A stretch of 64,000 nt of DNA from Cytophaga hutchinsonii ATCC 33406 (lineage in GTDB: Bacteria > Bacteroidota > Bacteroidia > Cytophagales > Cytophagaceae): the NCBI RefSeq assembly GCF_000014145.1, contig NC_008255.1, positions 3,054,001 to 3,118,000 of the forward strand, written 5' to 3'. Position 1 is the stretch's first letter. Every line of letters begins with the position of its first letter. The notes beneath the pieces were generated by a model, which saw only the letters and a list, made by a program, of their open reading frames with translations, searched no databases and was not told the origin of the DNA. This document shows, piece by piece, positions 1 through 8,205 of the stretch. The translations under genes and the position numbers were made by a program.

Positions 1-277
1 CAAATTCCCCGATTTCAACAAACGGAACCGTGCTTTCCGTTGATTTAGGAAGTGATACACCATGTAAACGGAATGCGATAAAAGGAAAATTCGTAAAGGG
101 AGAAATGGATACTTTTCGTATCGTAATCGGTTTTTTGATCCTGTTATTAATCGCAGAAACAACACCCTGTTCAATTTCTTTTTTATAATAAACAGATATT
201 GTTGCTATCGCTATAAAATATAAGGCTACCAGAGCGGCTAAAACTAAACCAATTCTTTTTAAATATTTTAAAAACAT
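1..277 (-). CDS. AsmA-like envelope protein, N-terminal fragment
   Basis: An open minus-strand frame starts at the ATG at 275-277 and runs off the left edge, so only 92 residues are visible. The protein begins MFLKYLKRIG and has one hydrophobic anchor at about residues 8-30. A basic and acidic helix follows, then a strand-rich stretch containing TIRKVSISPFTNFPF. This pattern of N-terminal anchor followed by 'ISPF.NFP' is typical of AsmA/TamB-like proteins, which are tethered in the inner membrane and span the periplasm. The family call is inference from the first 90 residues only. The gene is divergent from the one at 419 across a 141-bp AT-rich gap. Confidence 0.6.
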   Translation of the reverse strand, partial: MFLKYLKRIGLVLAALVALYFIAIATISVYYKKEIEQGVVSAINNRIKKPITIRKVSISPFTNFPFIAFRLHGVSLPKSTESTVPFVEIGEF

Positions 278-418
278 ATGTTATTGGAATGATGAGGTTT
301 AAATCTGCTTGATGCCTCAATTACCGTTGCTTTATAAAAATAATAATAATATATTGAGTAAACATTCTTTTGTGGGATATATATAACTATTTATAAGATA
401 CCTGTAAATACTCATGCA

Positions 419-1060
419 ATGAACTATACAAAATCTGCCTTAGGTAGTTTAATAGGGATTATTTTTTTTGCAACCATTGTTTCTTCCAGCTTCAATACGA
501 AGTCTCCGTGCGCTGTTCAGTTCAGTTACCTGAAATACGATGTAGAAATTCAGGATAAAACAGTTGGCTGGATGACTTCCACAAAAACAACAGCACCTGA
601 CCAGGGATTGATAAATTATAATATTGACTCCAAAGTAAACGTCAATGTTATTACCAATTACGATATTCAATTCCGTTCCGAATCTTCGTATCAAAAAGGC
701 GAATTGCTGAAAGCAAATTATTTCACAAAAGTAAATGGCGATACGCAGTCATTCTCAAATATCAATTGGACCGGCGCAAAATATATTGGTTGGGATGGTA
801 AAAGTTACAGCGACATTGGCAGCACAAAAATTACACAATCCATTGGCAACTTATATTATAAAGAACCGGTAGGCATATCTCAATTGTTTTCTGAAAAATA
901 CATGGCCTTTTGCCCGGTTACAAAATCAGGCGATTATTATATTGTTTCCTTCCCCGATGGAAAAAGCACTTCCTATAAATATCAAAACGGTATTTGTATC
1001 TGGGCAGAGTCAAAGCAAAAATTATATAAAATTGTTTTCAGGCTTGCTGAAATTAAATAG
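419..1060 (+). CDS. Exported protein of unknown function (DUF6134-like)
   Basis: The 213-residue protein has a basic N terminus and a hydrophobic core (about residues 9-24), consistent with a Sec signal peptide. The mature part is rich in aromatic residues and beta-type sequence (YDVEIQDKTVGWM near residue 40), as in a small periplasmic or surface beta-barrel or sandwich. It resembles the Bacteroidota family DUF6134 from memory, without a search. No catalytic motif is visible. It stands alone, divergent from the AsmA-like gene and 67 bp upstream of the phosphoesterase. The start is the first ATG in frame; another ATG five bases upstream is followed at once by a stop. Confidence 0.65.
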   Translation: MNYTKSALGSLIGIIFFATIVSSSFNTKSPCAVQFSYLKYDVEIQDKTVGWMTSTKTTAPDQGLINYNIDSKVNVNVITNYDIQFRSESSYQKGELLKANYFTKVNGDTQSFSNINWTGAKYIGWDGKSYSDIGSTKITQSIGNLYYKEPVGISQLFSEKYMAFCPVTKSGDYYIVSFPDGKSTSYKYQNGICIWAESKQKLYKIVFRLAEIK

Positions 1061-1127
1061 TATAGTTATCCCCTGAGGATACTTCTATTCAGCAGCTTCT
1101 TACTATGCCCCTTCACGTTATCCCATC

Positions 1128-1628
1128 ATGAAAATCGGTTTGCTTTCAGATACACATTCGTATATAGACGATACAATATTGAATTACTTTAAAGAGTGTG
1201 ATGAGATCTGGCATGCGGGAGATTTCGGCAACATTGGTGTGTACGATAAGCTGAATGCGTTTAAACCTACATTAGGTGTGTATGGCAACATCGATGGGCA
1301 GGATGTGCGGATCGTATTAAAAGAAGATCTGATCTTTGAACGTGAAGGTGCAACCATCTATATGACGCATATCGGCGGCAGTCCAGGCAAATATTCACCC
1401 CGTGTTAAAAAAGTAATCGCTGCACACAAACCAACTATTTTTATCTGCGGCCACAGTCACATCTTACGTGTGGTGAGTGACCCCATGTATGGCGGTATGC
1501 TGTACCTGAATCCGGGTGCGGCAGGTAAAGAAGGTTTTCATAAAATGCGTACCCTGCTCCGCTTTGAACTTGTTGCCGGAAAAGTGATCAATATGCAGGT
1601 TATTGAACTCGGCTTGAGGGGGAAATAA
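1128..1628 (+). CDS. YfcE/MJ0936-type metallophosphoesterase
   Basis: This 166-residue single-domain calcineurin-like phosphoesterase is predicted to be cytoplasmic and to hydrolyse phosphodiesters with two bound metals. All metal ligands of the family are present: D8 and H10 (SDTH), D32 (HAGDFGN), N54 (YGNIDG), H81 (MTHIGG), and H109/H111 in CGHSH. The length is normal for the YfcE/YsnB family. The physiological substrate cannot be read from the sequence. The gene ends in a strong hairpin shared with the small opposite-strand gene downstream. Confidence 0.9.
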   Translation: MKIGLLSDTHSYIDDTILNYFKECDEIWHAGDFGNIGVYDKLNAFKPTLGVYGNIDGQDVRIVLKEDLIFEREGATIYMTHIGGSPGKYSPRVKKVIAAHKPTIFICGHSHILRVVSDPMYGGMLYLNPGAAGKEGFHKMRTLLRFELVAGKVINMQVIELGLRGK

Positions 1629-1657
1629 AAAAGACGTTTACTCCGTAAACGTCTTTT
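1629..1657. terminator. Bidirectional terminator hairpin
   Basis: A perfect 13-bp stem AAAAGACGTTTAC / GTAAACGTCTTTT with a TCC loop. The A/T-rich ends give a U-tract on either strand. It lies between the convergent phosphoesterase gene and the 45-codon gene. Confidence 0.85.
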
Positions 1658-1685
1658 AAATAAGATATGAATGAATTCGAATGAA

Positions 1686-1823
1686 TTAAGCTTGTTTTTT
1701 CAATTCTTCTACATCCACGCGACGAATTACAGGAACACTAGTCATTTGTTTGATAACTGCCTGTCTATTATTCGCAACCGCTTTGTTTCTTCTGTCTTTT
1801 CTTTTAAGTCTAGTAACGCCCAT
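1686..1823 (-). CDS. Small basic protein, 45 residues
   Basis: A minus-strand frame of 45 codons from the ATG at 1821-1823 to the TAA at 1686-1688. The product begins MGVTRLKRKDRRNKA and ends EELKKQA. It has about 14 Lys/Arg residues, no Cys and no membrane segment. The highly basic first third and the well-separated promoter-sized gaps look like a ribosome-associated or nucleic-acid-binding micro-protein. The frame is clean, has its own terminator (1629-1657) and is divergent from hisS. The family is not recognised and no function is claimed. The longer plus-strand ORF at 1671-1877 is its antisense shadow. Confidence 0.7.
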   Translation of the reverse strand: MGVTRLKRKDRRNKAVANNRQAVIKQMTSVPVIRRVDVEELKKQA

Positions 1824-1957
1824 GTCGGTAATGTTTTTATTCTGAAGGAATGCAAAGATAGCATATTATTACAATAATAAAAATAGTTTCTGTTTATTAT
1901 CAAATAGGCATTCCGGAGTCCTTTTTGTAATTTCGGGTCTATTTTGAATACAAACTA

Positions 1958-3319
1958 ATGGAAAAACCTTCATTACCGAAAGGAACAAGGGATTTTGGCC
2001 CTGCTCAAATGTTAAAGAGGCAGTATTTACTGCAAACAATACGCGAAATATTTACCAAATATGGCTTTTTACCTATTGAAACGCCTGCCATGGAAAATTT
2101 AAGTGTGTTAACAGGTAAATATGGCGATGAAGGCGATCAGTTAATTTATAAAATATTGAATTCCGGCGATTTTATTCAGGGCGTTGAGCAAAATCATCTG
2201 CAGGAAGGATATAAAAAATTAATTCCGAAAATATCAAAAAAGGCGCTTCGGTACGATTTAACAGTGCCATTTGCCCGGCACGTTGTCATGAACCGCAACG
2301 ATATCACCTTCCCGTTTAAACGCTACCAGATTCAGCCCGTATGGCGAGCAGACCGTCCGCAGAAGGGCCGTTACTGCGAATTCATGCAATGTGATGCAGA
2401 CGTAGTTGGTACCGATTCGCTGTTATGTGAAGCCGAAATTGTGCTGATGATCCACGAAGCTTTTGCAGCCTTAGGTATTACAGATTTTGTTGTTAAAATA
2501 AATAACCGTAAAATCCTTTCCGGTATTGCAGATGCTATCGGAAAAGAAGGCAGTGAAGCTGAATTGTGTGTAGCCATTGACAAACTGGATAAAATCGGTA
2601 AAGAAGCCGTTTTAGAAGAATTAAAAACAAAAGGTTTTACAGATAGTCAATTAACCAGACTTCTTCCTGTTTTTGACCTGAAAGGCAATAATGCAGAGAT
2701 TTTCCCATTGCTTCGTACTATTTTGGCACAAAGCAGCGTTGGATTAAAAGGGATCGATGAATTAGAAAAAGTATTTACCCTGATCGAAAAATCAGGACTG
2801 GGCAATGCTTCCATTGAAACAGATCTTACCTTAGCCCGCGGACTTTCTTATTATACAGGAGCGATCTTTGAAGTAAAAATCCTGAATGTGCAGATGGGTA
2901 GCGTTTGCGGCGGCGGTCGTTACGACAACTTAACAGGCGTATTCGGTCTGCCGAATGTATCCGGTGTCGGTATTTCTTTTGGTATAGACCGTATTTACGA
3001 TGTAATGAATGAATTGAATCTGTTTCCTTCACAGGAATCCAATTCTACCCGTTTATTGATCTGCGCCTTTGATGAAAACACGTTCATGCATGCCTTGCCA
3101 ATGGTTACAAAACTACGTGCACAAGGTATTAATACAGAGCTGTACCCCGATCCGGTTAAGATCAAAAAACAATTAAGTTACGCAGACGATAAAAAAATTC
3201 CGTTTGCTTTATTGATCGGTGAAGATGAAATGAATCAGGGTTTATATTCCCTGAAAAATTTAATTAGCGGAGAACAGTTTAAAGTAACGTTTGACGAAGT
3301 TGTCCATAAACTTATATAA
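1958..3319 (+). CDS. hisS: Histidyl-tRNA synthetase
   Basis: The enzyme charges tRNA-His with histidine in the cytoplasm. The 453 residues show class II features: the PSLPKGTRDFGP start, motif 2 with RADRPQKGRYCEFMQCDAD, the histidine-binding LARGLSYYTG loop, motif 3 in the GVGISFGIDR segment, and an anticodon-binding domain over the last 100 or so residues. Length and start (MEKPSLPKG) fit the family. The downstream secreted-protein gene begins within or just after its stop codon, so the two are probably co-transcribed, although they are functionally unrelated. Confidence 0.97.
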   Translation: MEKPSLPKGTRDFGPAQMLKRQYLLQTIREIFTKYGFLPIETPAMENLSVLTGKYGDEGDQLIYKILNSGDFIQGVEQNHLQEGYKKLIPKISKKALRYDLTVPFARHVVMNRNDITFPFKRYQIQPVWRADRPQKGRYCEFMQCDADVVGTDSLLCEAEIVLMIHEAFAALGITDFVVKINNRKILSGIADAIGKEGSEAELCVAIDKLDKIGKEAVLEELKTKGFTDSQLTRLLPVFDLKGNNAEIFPLLRTILAQSSVGLKGIDELEKVFTLIEKSGLGNASIETDLTLARGLSYYTGAIFEVKILNVQMGSVCGGGRYDNLTGVFGLPNVSGVGISFGIDRIYDVMNELNLFPSQESNSTRLLICAFDENTFMHALPMVTKLRAQGINTELYPDPVKIKKQLSYADDKKIPFALLIGEDEMNQGLYSLKNLISGEQFKVTFDEVVHKLI

Positions 3320-3323
3320 TCTT

Positions 3324-5222
3324 TTGAAACGAATAACAACTTTTTTTCTGGCATTAGCCGCATGCATTTCTGTACTGGAACTGCATGCTCAAATTCATGC
3401 TGAGTTTTCTGTTGATGCGACTAAAGGTTGTATTCCTTTTACGGTAAACATTACAGATTTATCCGGTTCAACGTCTGCAACACCGTTTTATAATTACGAT
3501 TACCTGGGTGGTACGCAGGGCGGCTTTACCACATCTAAAGTACATACCTACACTACGCCAGGCACATACCGCATCCACCAGTTCATCACTACTGATATTC
3601 CTGCAAATTCATACGATGTCGACATAGTCGTGGTTGCTTCCCCCACTCCTGTCATTACATTGAAATCGTGTGCAGGAAACATAGTTGACGTTACCGTTGA
3701 TGCCGTGTATGATCAATATCTGATTGATTTTAACGATGGTTCAGCAAAACAAACAGCAGCGCCCGGTTCAACTACCAGTTATATGTATGGTTCCGAAGGA
3801 ATGAAATCGGTTACGGTAACCGGTTCATTCAATCCCAATACCACTACCTGCGGCAGTAAGACTTCTACCGTTTATGCTCTTACCGCAGTTGTTAAGCCAG
3901 ACATCATTGATTTAAGGATGCTGAAGCAACACACCAGTGCAGGCTCCATCAGATTAAATTTTAATGCCTTGCAAGGGCAAAACTATCGCATTGAACAATG
4001 TGTAACCGGAGGAACGTTCCTCCCTGTATCAACATTTACGGCAGGTGCTTCGGGAATACAAACGTATACAGACATCAACCTCAATACGCAGGCAAATGAT
4101 TATCAATACCGCATTGTAGCATTTAATGATTGCGGAACAGAAATACCTTCTGACATAATTTATTCTGTAGGTATTGACGCTACACCTGCTAATATGGTAA
4201 ATAACATATTCTGGAACAACGACGGGCCGGTTAATTCCTTTGATGTATACCGTAACGGAGTAGTGCTTGTTCATTTACCCGGAGCAAGCACAGGTTATCC
4301 AGACAATGCCGTCATTTGCGGTTTTTCTTACACGTATCAGACAACAGCAACATACACTACTACTACATTATCAGGTGTTCCGCATAAATCCTATTCAATC
4401 GATACAACCATTATCGCAACATCTACCGTAATTCCTCCAACGCTTACAGATGTAAATTCAACGATGAACGGCAATACAGCTACCATATCGTGGACAAATG
4501 CTGTTGGCATTTCAAGCTACAATCTGTATGTTTCACAAAACGGCGGTGCTTATTCGTTAGCAGCAAAACCAGGCAGCAGCCCTTATTCCTATTCAGTTCC
4601 GAACACGTCAGATAGATATTGTTTCCAATTAACATACAGCGACAACTGCAACAATACATCCCTTCCATCCAATTTAACCTGTCCCGTTACATTACAGGGT
4701 GTACAAACAGGTTCCAATATCATACTCAGCTGGACCCCTTATAGCGGATACAACTCAGGTGCAGTATCCTATACGGTACAAAAAATTGATGAAGCCGGGA
4801 ATGTGCTTACAGAAATCCCTGCTACAGGTACTACGTATACAGAAACAGTAACTCTTACTGAGCCCTATTTAAATTATAGAATCAAGGTAACGACCGCAAA
4901 CCCTGCGTTTACGACAGGTTTTTCCAATAACAGCTTGTTTAAATTTGAAGCACAGGTTTTTGTTCCCGATATTTTCACACCAAACGGTGATGGCGTAAAC
5001 GATCATTTTATTGTTAAATCTAAATATGTAAGCACGTATAACATTACTATTTATACCCGCTGGGGCGAAGTGGTGTATGTAAGTTCAGACATTAACGCCG
5101 GTTGGAATGGTATGAATAATACAGAGTATGCACAAGACGGTGCTTACACCTATAAAATAATCGGCACAGATATTCACAACAACGAATTTATCCACACAGG
5201 AACACTAACATTAGCACGATAA
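3324..5222 (+). CDS. Secreted PKD-domain protein with T9SS type B (CHU_C) C-terminal domain
   Basis: A cell-surface or secreted protein of about 632 residues. A TTG start at 3324 is chosen: it lies 4 nt after the hisS stop and gives MKRITTFFLALAA...LHAQ, a standard signal peptide. The longer TTG start at 3291 would overlap hisS by 29 nt and add 11 residues. A PKD-like domain follows the signal peptide (CIPFTVNITDLSG, YTTPGTYRI), then several fibronectin III-like or beta-sandwich units. The last 85 or so residues form the gliding-motility-associated C-terminal domain, beginning VPDIFTPNGDGVND near residue 551. That domain directs export by the T9SS. No catalytic motif is seen, so adhesion is only a guess. 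Confidence 0.9.
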   Translation: MKRITTFFLALAACISVLELHAQIHAEFSVDATKGCIPFTVNITDLSGSTSATPFYNYDYLGGTQGGFTTSKVHTYTTPGTYRIHQFITTDIPANSYDVDIVVVASPTPVITLKSCAGNIVDVTVDAVYDQYLIDFNDGSAKQTAAPGSTTSYMYGSEGMKSVTVTGSFNPNTTTCGSKTSTVYALTAVVKPDIIDLRMLKQHTSAGSIRLNFNALQGQNYRIEQCVTGGTFLPVSTFTAGASGIQTYTDINLNTQANDYQYRIVAFNDCGTEIPSDIIYSVGIDATPANMVNNIFWNNDGPVNSFDVYRNGVVLVHLPGASTGYPDNAVICGFSYTYQTTATYTTTTLSGVPHKSYSIDTTIIATSTVIPPTLTDVNSTMNGNTATISWTNAVGISSYNLYVSQNGGAYSLAAKPGSSPYSYSVPNTSDRYCFQLTYSDNCNNTSLPSNLTCPVTLQGVQTGSNIILSWTPYSGYNSGAVSYTVQKIDEAGNVLTEIPATGTTYTETVTLTEPYLNYRIKVTTANPAFTTGFSNNSLFKFEAQVFVPDIFTPNGDGVNDHFIVKSKYVSTYNITIYTRWGEVVYVSSDINAGWNGMNNTEYAQDGAYTYKIIGTDIHNNEFIHTGTLTLAR

Positions 5223-5224
5223 TT

Positions 5225-5569
5225 ATGAGCATGTTTGATATGATGGGCATGATGGGCAAGGTTAAAGAAATGCAGGCCCGCATGAAAGAAGTAAAAGACG
5301 GATTGGTACATATTACTGCTGACGGCGAATCAGGCGCAGGACTGGTTACAGCTACAGCAAATGGAGCAAAGCAGGTAGTCCGCATCAATATTGATCCTTC
5401 TTTACTAAAAGAAACAGACCAAATTATTCTTCAGGATCTGATTGTTGCTGCGGTAAACAAAGCGCTTCAAAACGCCGAAGAAAAAGCACAGGCAGAATTC
5501 AAGAAAAAAACAGAAGGTCTGTTGCCGAATATACCCGGCATGGATCTGGGCAATATGTTTGGAATGTAA
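5225..5569 (+). CDS. YbaB/EbfC nucleoid-associated protein
   Basis: This 114-residue DNA-binding protein has the usual layout: a Met-rich N-terminal helix (MSMFDMMGMMGKVKEMQARMKE), a central GLVTATANGAKQVVRI strand region and a C-terminal helix ending in a Gly/Met-rich tail (PGMDLGNMFGM). YbaB dimers bind DNA with little sequence specificity. It starts 2 nt after the CHU_C gene stop, and its own TAA overlaps the ATG of the glycosyltransferase (TAATG), so the three are translationally linked. It is not beside recR or dnaX here. Confidence 0.93.
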   Translation: MSMFDMMGMMGKVKEMQARMKEVKDGLVHITADGESGAGLVTATANGAKQVVRINIDPSLLKETDQIILQDLIVAAVNKALQNAEEKAQAEFKKKTEGLLPNIPGMDLGNMFGM

Positions 5570-6585
5570 TGCCGCACACTACTGCTGTAGTAATACTGAA
5601 TTGGAATGGTGTAGATCAGCTGCGCACGTTTTTACCATCTGTCATTACACATACGCCAAACGCTGAAATCATTGTTGCCGATAATGCATCAACAGATATT
5701 TCTGTTGAATGGATACAACAAAACTATCCATCGGTACGCATTATTACCCTCAATCAAAACTATGGCTATGCGGGAGGCTATAACCAGGCACTGAAATCTG
5801 TTGACGCAGATTATCTGGTACTGTTAAATTCAGATGTAGAAGTTACGGAAGACTGGCTCCAGCCATTGGTTCAAACATTCGAAACCAATCCTGCTGTTGC
5901 TGCCTGCCAGCCTAAAATACGTAGTTACAGAGAAAAAAAGGTATTTGAATATGCCGGTGCAGCCGGAGGATATATTGACCAATACGGTATTCCTTTTTGT
6001 AAAGGACGTGTTTTTCATGAGCTGGAAGAAGATACCAATCAATACAATCAAGCGGCTGAAATATTCTGGGCAAGCGGTGCATGCATAGCCGTACGCAACG
6101 ATATCTTTAAACGCATCGGCGGATTTGATGCGGATTTTTTTGCACACATGGAAGAAATAGATCTTTGCTGGACCATACACAGAATGGGTTATTCCATTCA
6201 GTATATTCCGGAAAGTCTGGTGTACCATGTTGGCGCGGCTACTTTAAAAAAAGACAATCCTAAAAAAACATTTCTGAATTTCAGAAATTCTTTATGGATG
6301 CTGCAAAAACATTTGCCGTCCAATAAATTATTTCCTGTTATTTTTTTAAGAATGTGTTTAGACGGACTGGCAGGATTACATTACTTAAGCAAAGGTCAAT
6401 GGAGACAATGCCTGGCGGTGTTTAATGCACACATGTCGTTTTATTTCAGTGCTAAAAACAAGGGCAAACGCAAACGTCTTAAGCAGCTGCCTTTCTACTA
6501 CACCGATGTTCCAGTCATTCTATCAAAATCTCTGATCTGGGCGTATTACATCCGCGGTAAAAAAGTATTCAATCAATTATTTTAA
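5569..6585 (+). CDS. Family 2 glycosyltransferase
   Basis: A 338-residue GT-A fold inverting glycosyltransferase, probably acting on the cytoplasmic face of the inner membrane in surface polysaccharide synthesis. Visible motifs are VVILNWNG (residues 7-14), ADNASTD (37-43), the nucleotide-sugar/metal site LLNSDVEV (85-92) and the acceptor-side FFAHMEEIDLCW. This pattern matches the rhamnosyltransferase-like GT2 subgroup, but donor and acceptor are unknown. Its start overlaps the ybaB stop. Its stop overlaps the 3' end of the opposing OmpA gene by 9 bp, which leaves no separate terminator. Confidence 0.92.
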   Translation: MPHTTAVVILNWNGVDQLRTFLPSVITHTPNAEIIVADNASTDISVEWIQQNYPSVRIITLNQNYGYAGGYNQALKSVDADYLVLLNSDVEVTEDWLQPLVQTFETNPAVAACQPKIRSYREKKVFEYAGAAGGYIDQYGIPFCKGRVFHELEEDTNQYNQAAEIFWASGACIAVRNDIFKRIGGFDADFFAHMEEIDLCWTIHRMGYSIQYIPESLVYHVGAATLKKDNPKKTFLNFRNSLWMLQKHLPSNKLFPVIFLRMCLDGLAGLHYLSKGQWRQCLAVFNAHMSFYFSAKNKGKRKRLKQLPFYYTDVPVILSKSLIWAYYIRGKKVFNQLF

Positions 6586-7791
6586 AATTTCCATTTCTAC
6601 CCTTCTGTTGAGCTTGCGGGTTTCTTCAAATGCATTATCTGTAATTGGGAATGCACCGCCATACCCTACCGTTTCTATTCTGTCTGCAGCAATTCCTTTG
6701 GAAACCAGATAGGCTTTCACTTTAGATACCCGCTGTTCAGAAAGCAGCACATTCAGTTTAGCATCTCCCTGGTTGTCTGTGTGACCAATAAAACGCACCC
6801 GCACATCTGTTTCCCGATTCATCCATTCTGCTATCATATCGAGTTCTTTTGCTGCCTGAGGAAGTAATTCCGATTTACTTTGTGAAAAAAGTAAATTCTT
6901 CAATACAACCCGATCTACTTTAATATATGCCGGAGCGGTATCGGCAACGATTTCAATCACTACAGGTTTTTTATATTGAATGGCATAAACACCATTATTA
7001 AGCGTATCTTTTTTATCCATCACAATACCGTATTCAGACAGTGCTACCTTACGTTGTGGCACAACAGGTTTGGTATAATCCTGATGCATGATAGAAGAAA
7101 TCCGTTCCGGATGTTTGTATCCAAAAGGCATGGTACGGATATATACCATGGAAATATCATCTAATGCCAGATCATTTCCCGTTGCATTGCTGTTTAAATT
7201 TTCAATACACACACGCACCGGTCCTTTGTGTTCCCCTGAATACCAGATCGTAGAAGCGTTCAGCCATTTAAACATGTGAAAATAATCCCGTTCGATCAGG
7301 ATCTCTTCTGAACCGATCGTGACTTTTATATTTGGATCATTCCCTTTCACATCACCGCTTTCAAATGCAAAGTTTGTTTTGGGCGGAAGCAGGCGATACA
7401 GGTTACAAAAGAAGAGAGAGAAATTATATTCTGAATTGGGAATCACATCTACCATTCCGCACCAGGCTTTTTTACCCGGTGTACCGTCTGAATTGATAAT
7501 CATATATAAACCATATCCCCCTTCCGTATGATCGCCGCCGACAGGATCTTTAAAATCTTTATTATGGTAGGAAGCCTGATCGGTTATGGTATAATACCCT
7601 GGAGGAACGTTTGCAGAAGAATGCTGGAATGAACTTTCAAATCCCGTATTTCCGGATTCGAAAGAACCATTGGGAATAATATTGGTGTTTGCCTGGGCAA
7701 ATATGCAGTACGGATGCAACACCAGAAACAACACTATATGTAATACATATAGTACTTCTCTTTGTTTACTTGCTCTAACGAATTGCCGCAT
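6577..7791 (-). CDS. OmpA-family outer-membrane protein with novel N-terminal domain
   Basis: About 404 residues from the ATG at 7791. This start is preferred over 7854, which would overlap the PspC gene, because it gives MRQFVRASKQ plus a hydrophobic signal core ending CIFAQ. The N-terminal 250 or so residues begin NIIPNGSFESGNTGFESSF, a galactose-binding/jelly-roll-like opening seen in secreted Bacteroidota proteins. The C-terminal 100 or so residues are an OmpA peptidoglycan-binding domain (SKSELLPQAAKELD, FIGHTDNQGDAKLN, SEQRVSKVKAYL, GYGG). It probably links the outer membrane or a secretion apparatus to the cell wall. It is likely co-transcribed behind the PspC gene. Confidence 0.88.
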   Translation of the reverse strand: MRQFVRASKQREVLYVLHIVLFLVLHPYCIFAQANTNIIPNGSFESGNTGFESSFQHSSANVPPGYYTITDQASYHNKDFKDPVGGDHTEGGYGLYMIINSDGTPGKKAWCGMVDVIPNSEYNFSLFFCNLYRLLPPKTNFAFESGDVKGNDPNIKVTIGSEEILIERDYFHMFKWLNASTIWYSGEHKGPVRVCIENLNSNATGNDLALDDISMVYIRTMPFGYKHPERISSIMHQDYTKPVVPQRKVALSEYGIVMDKKDTLNNGVYAIQYKKPVVIEIVADTAPAYIKVDRVVLKNLLFSQSKSELLPQAAKELDMIAEWMNRETDVRVRFIGHTDNQGDAKLNVLLSEQRVSKVKAYLVSKGIAADRIETVGYGGAFPITDNAFEETRKLNRRVEMEILK

Positions 7792-7841
7792 GAACGGGTC
7801 AGGTTTTGTCTTTAAAGCAAGGATAACGATAAAACCAGATT

Positions 7842-8060
7842 TTAAATATCCCAAACAGGCTTACGGTTGTTTCTTAAATGCTTGTGCATGTTCATTAAGA
7901 ACCCCATACCCATGTAAATAATAATGGGTGAGCCAAATGTGAAGAAAGATAAATAAATAAAAAATAAACGAATGCTGGCAGAAGCGATACCAAATCGTTC
8001 TCCCCAATAGGTACATACTCCAAATGCTCTTGACTCGAAAAAAGAACTTAGCTTATTCAT
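7842..8060 (-). CDS. PspC-domain small membrane protein
   Basis: A 72-residue protein from the ATG at 8060 (MNKLSSFFESRAFGV). An upstream ATG at 8090 would add ten residues. The PspC hallmarks are visible: an N-terminal amphipathic segment, GVCTYWGERFGIASASIRLFF, then a hydrophobic helix (residues about 27-52) and a basic tail. PspC proteins are stress-linked inner-membrane proteins, and in Bacteroidota stand-alone copies of this size are common. It lies 50 bp upstream of the OmpA gene on the same strand. Confidence 0.85.
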   Translation of the reverse strand: MNKLSSFFESRAFGVCTYWGERFGIASASIRLFFIYLSFFTFGSPIIIYMGMGFLMNMHKHLRNNRKPVWDI

Positions 8061-8205
8061 TGTATTTCTGATTAATCGCTTTTCTATCAAGTTAAATATA
8101 GATAAAATTTCACAATTTCCATAAAATAAAAGTGTAAATAGGTTGTTTTAGATGTTTGATAGACTTATTTTCGCACTCAAGGAAACCTAATTTGTTGATA
8201 CAATT

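Noticed and set aside
1671-1877. Plus-strand ORF of 68 codons
   Set aside because: It is antisense to the better supported 45-codon basic gene and has no recognisable features.
3291-3323. Upstream TTG start of the CHU_C gene inside hisS
   Set aside because: It would add 11 residues before a complete signal peptide. The TTG at 3324 sits right after the hisS stop and fits better.
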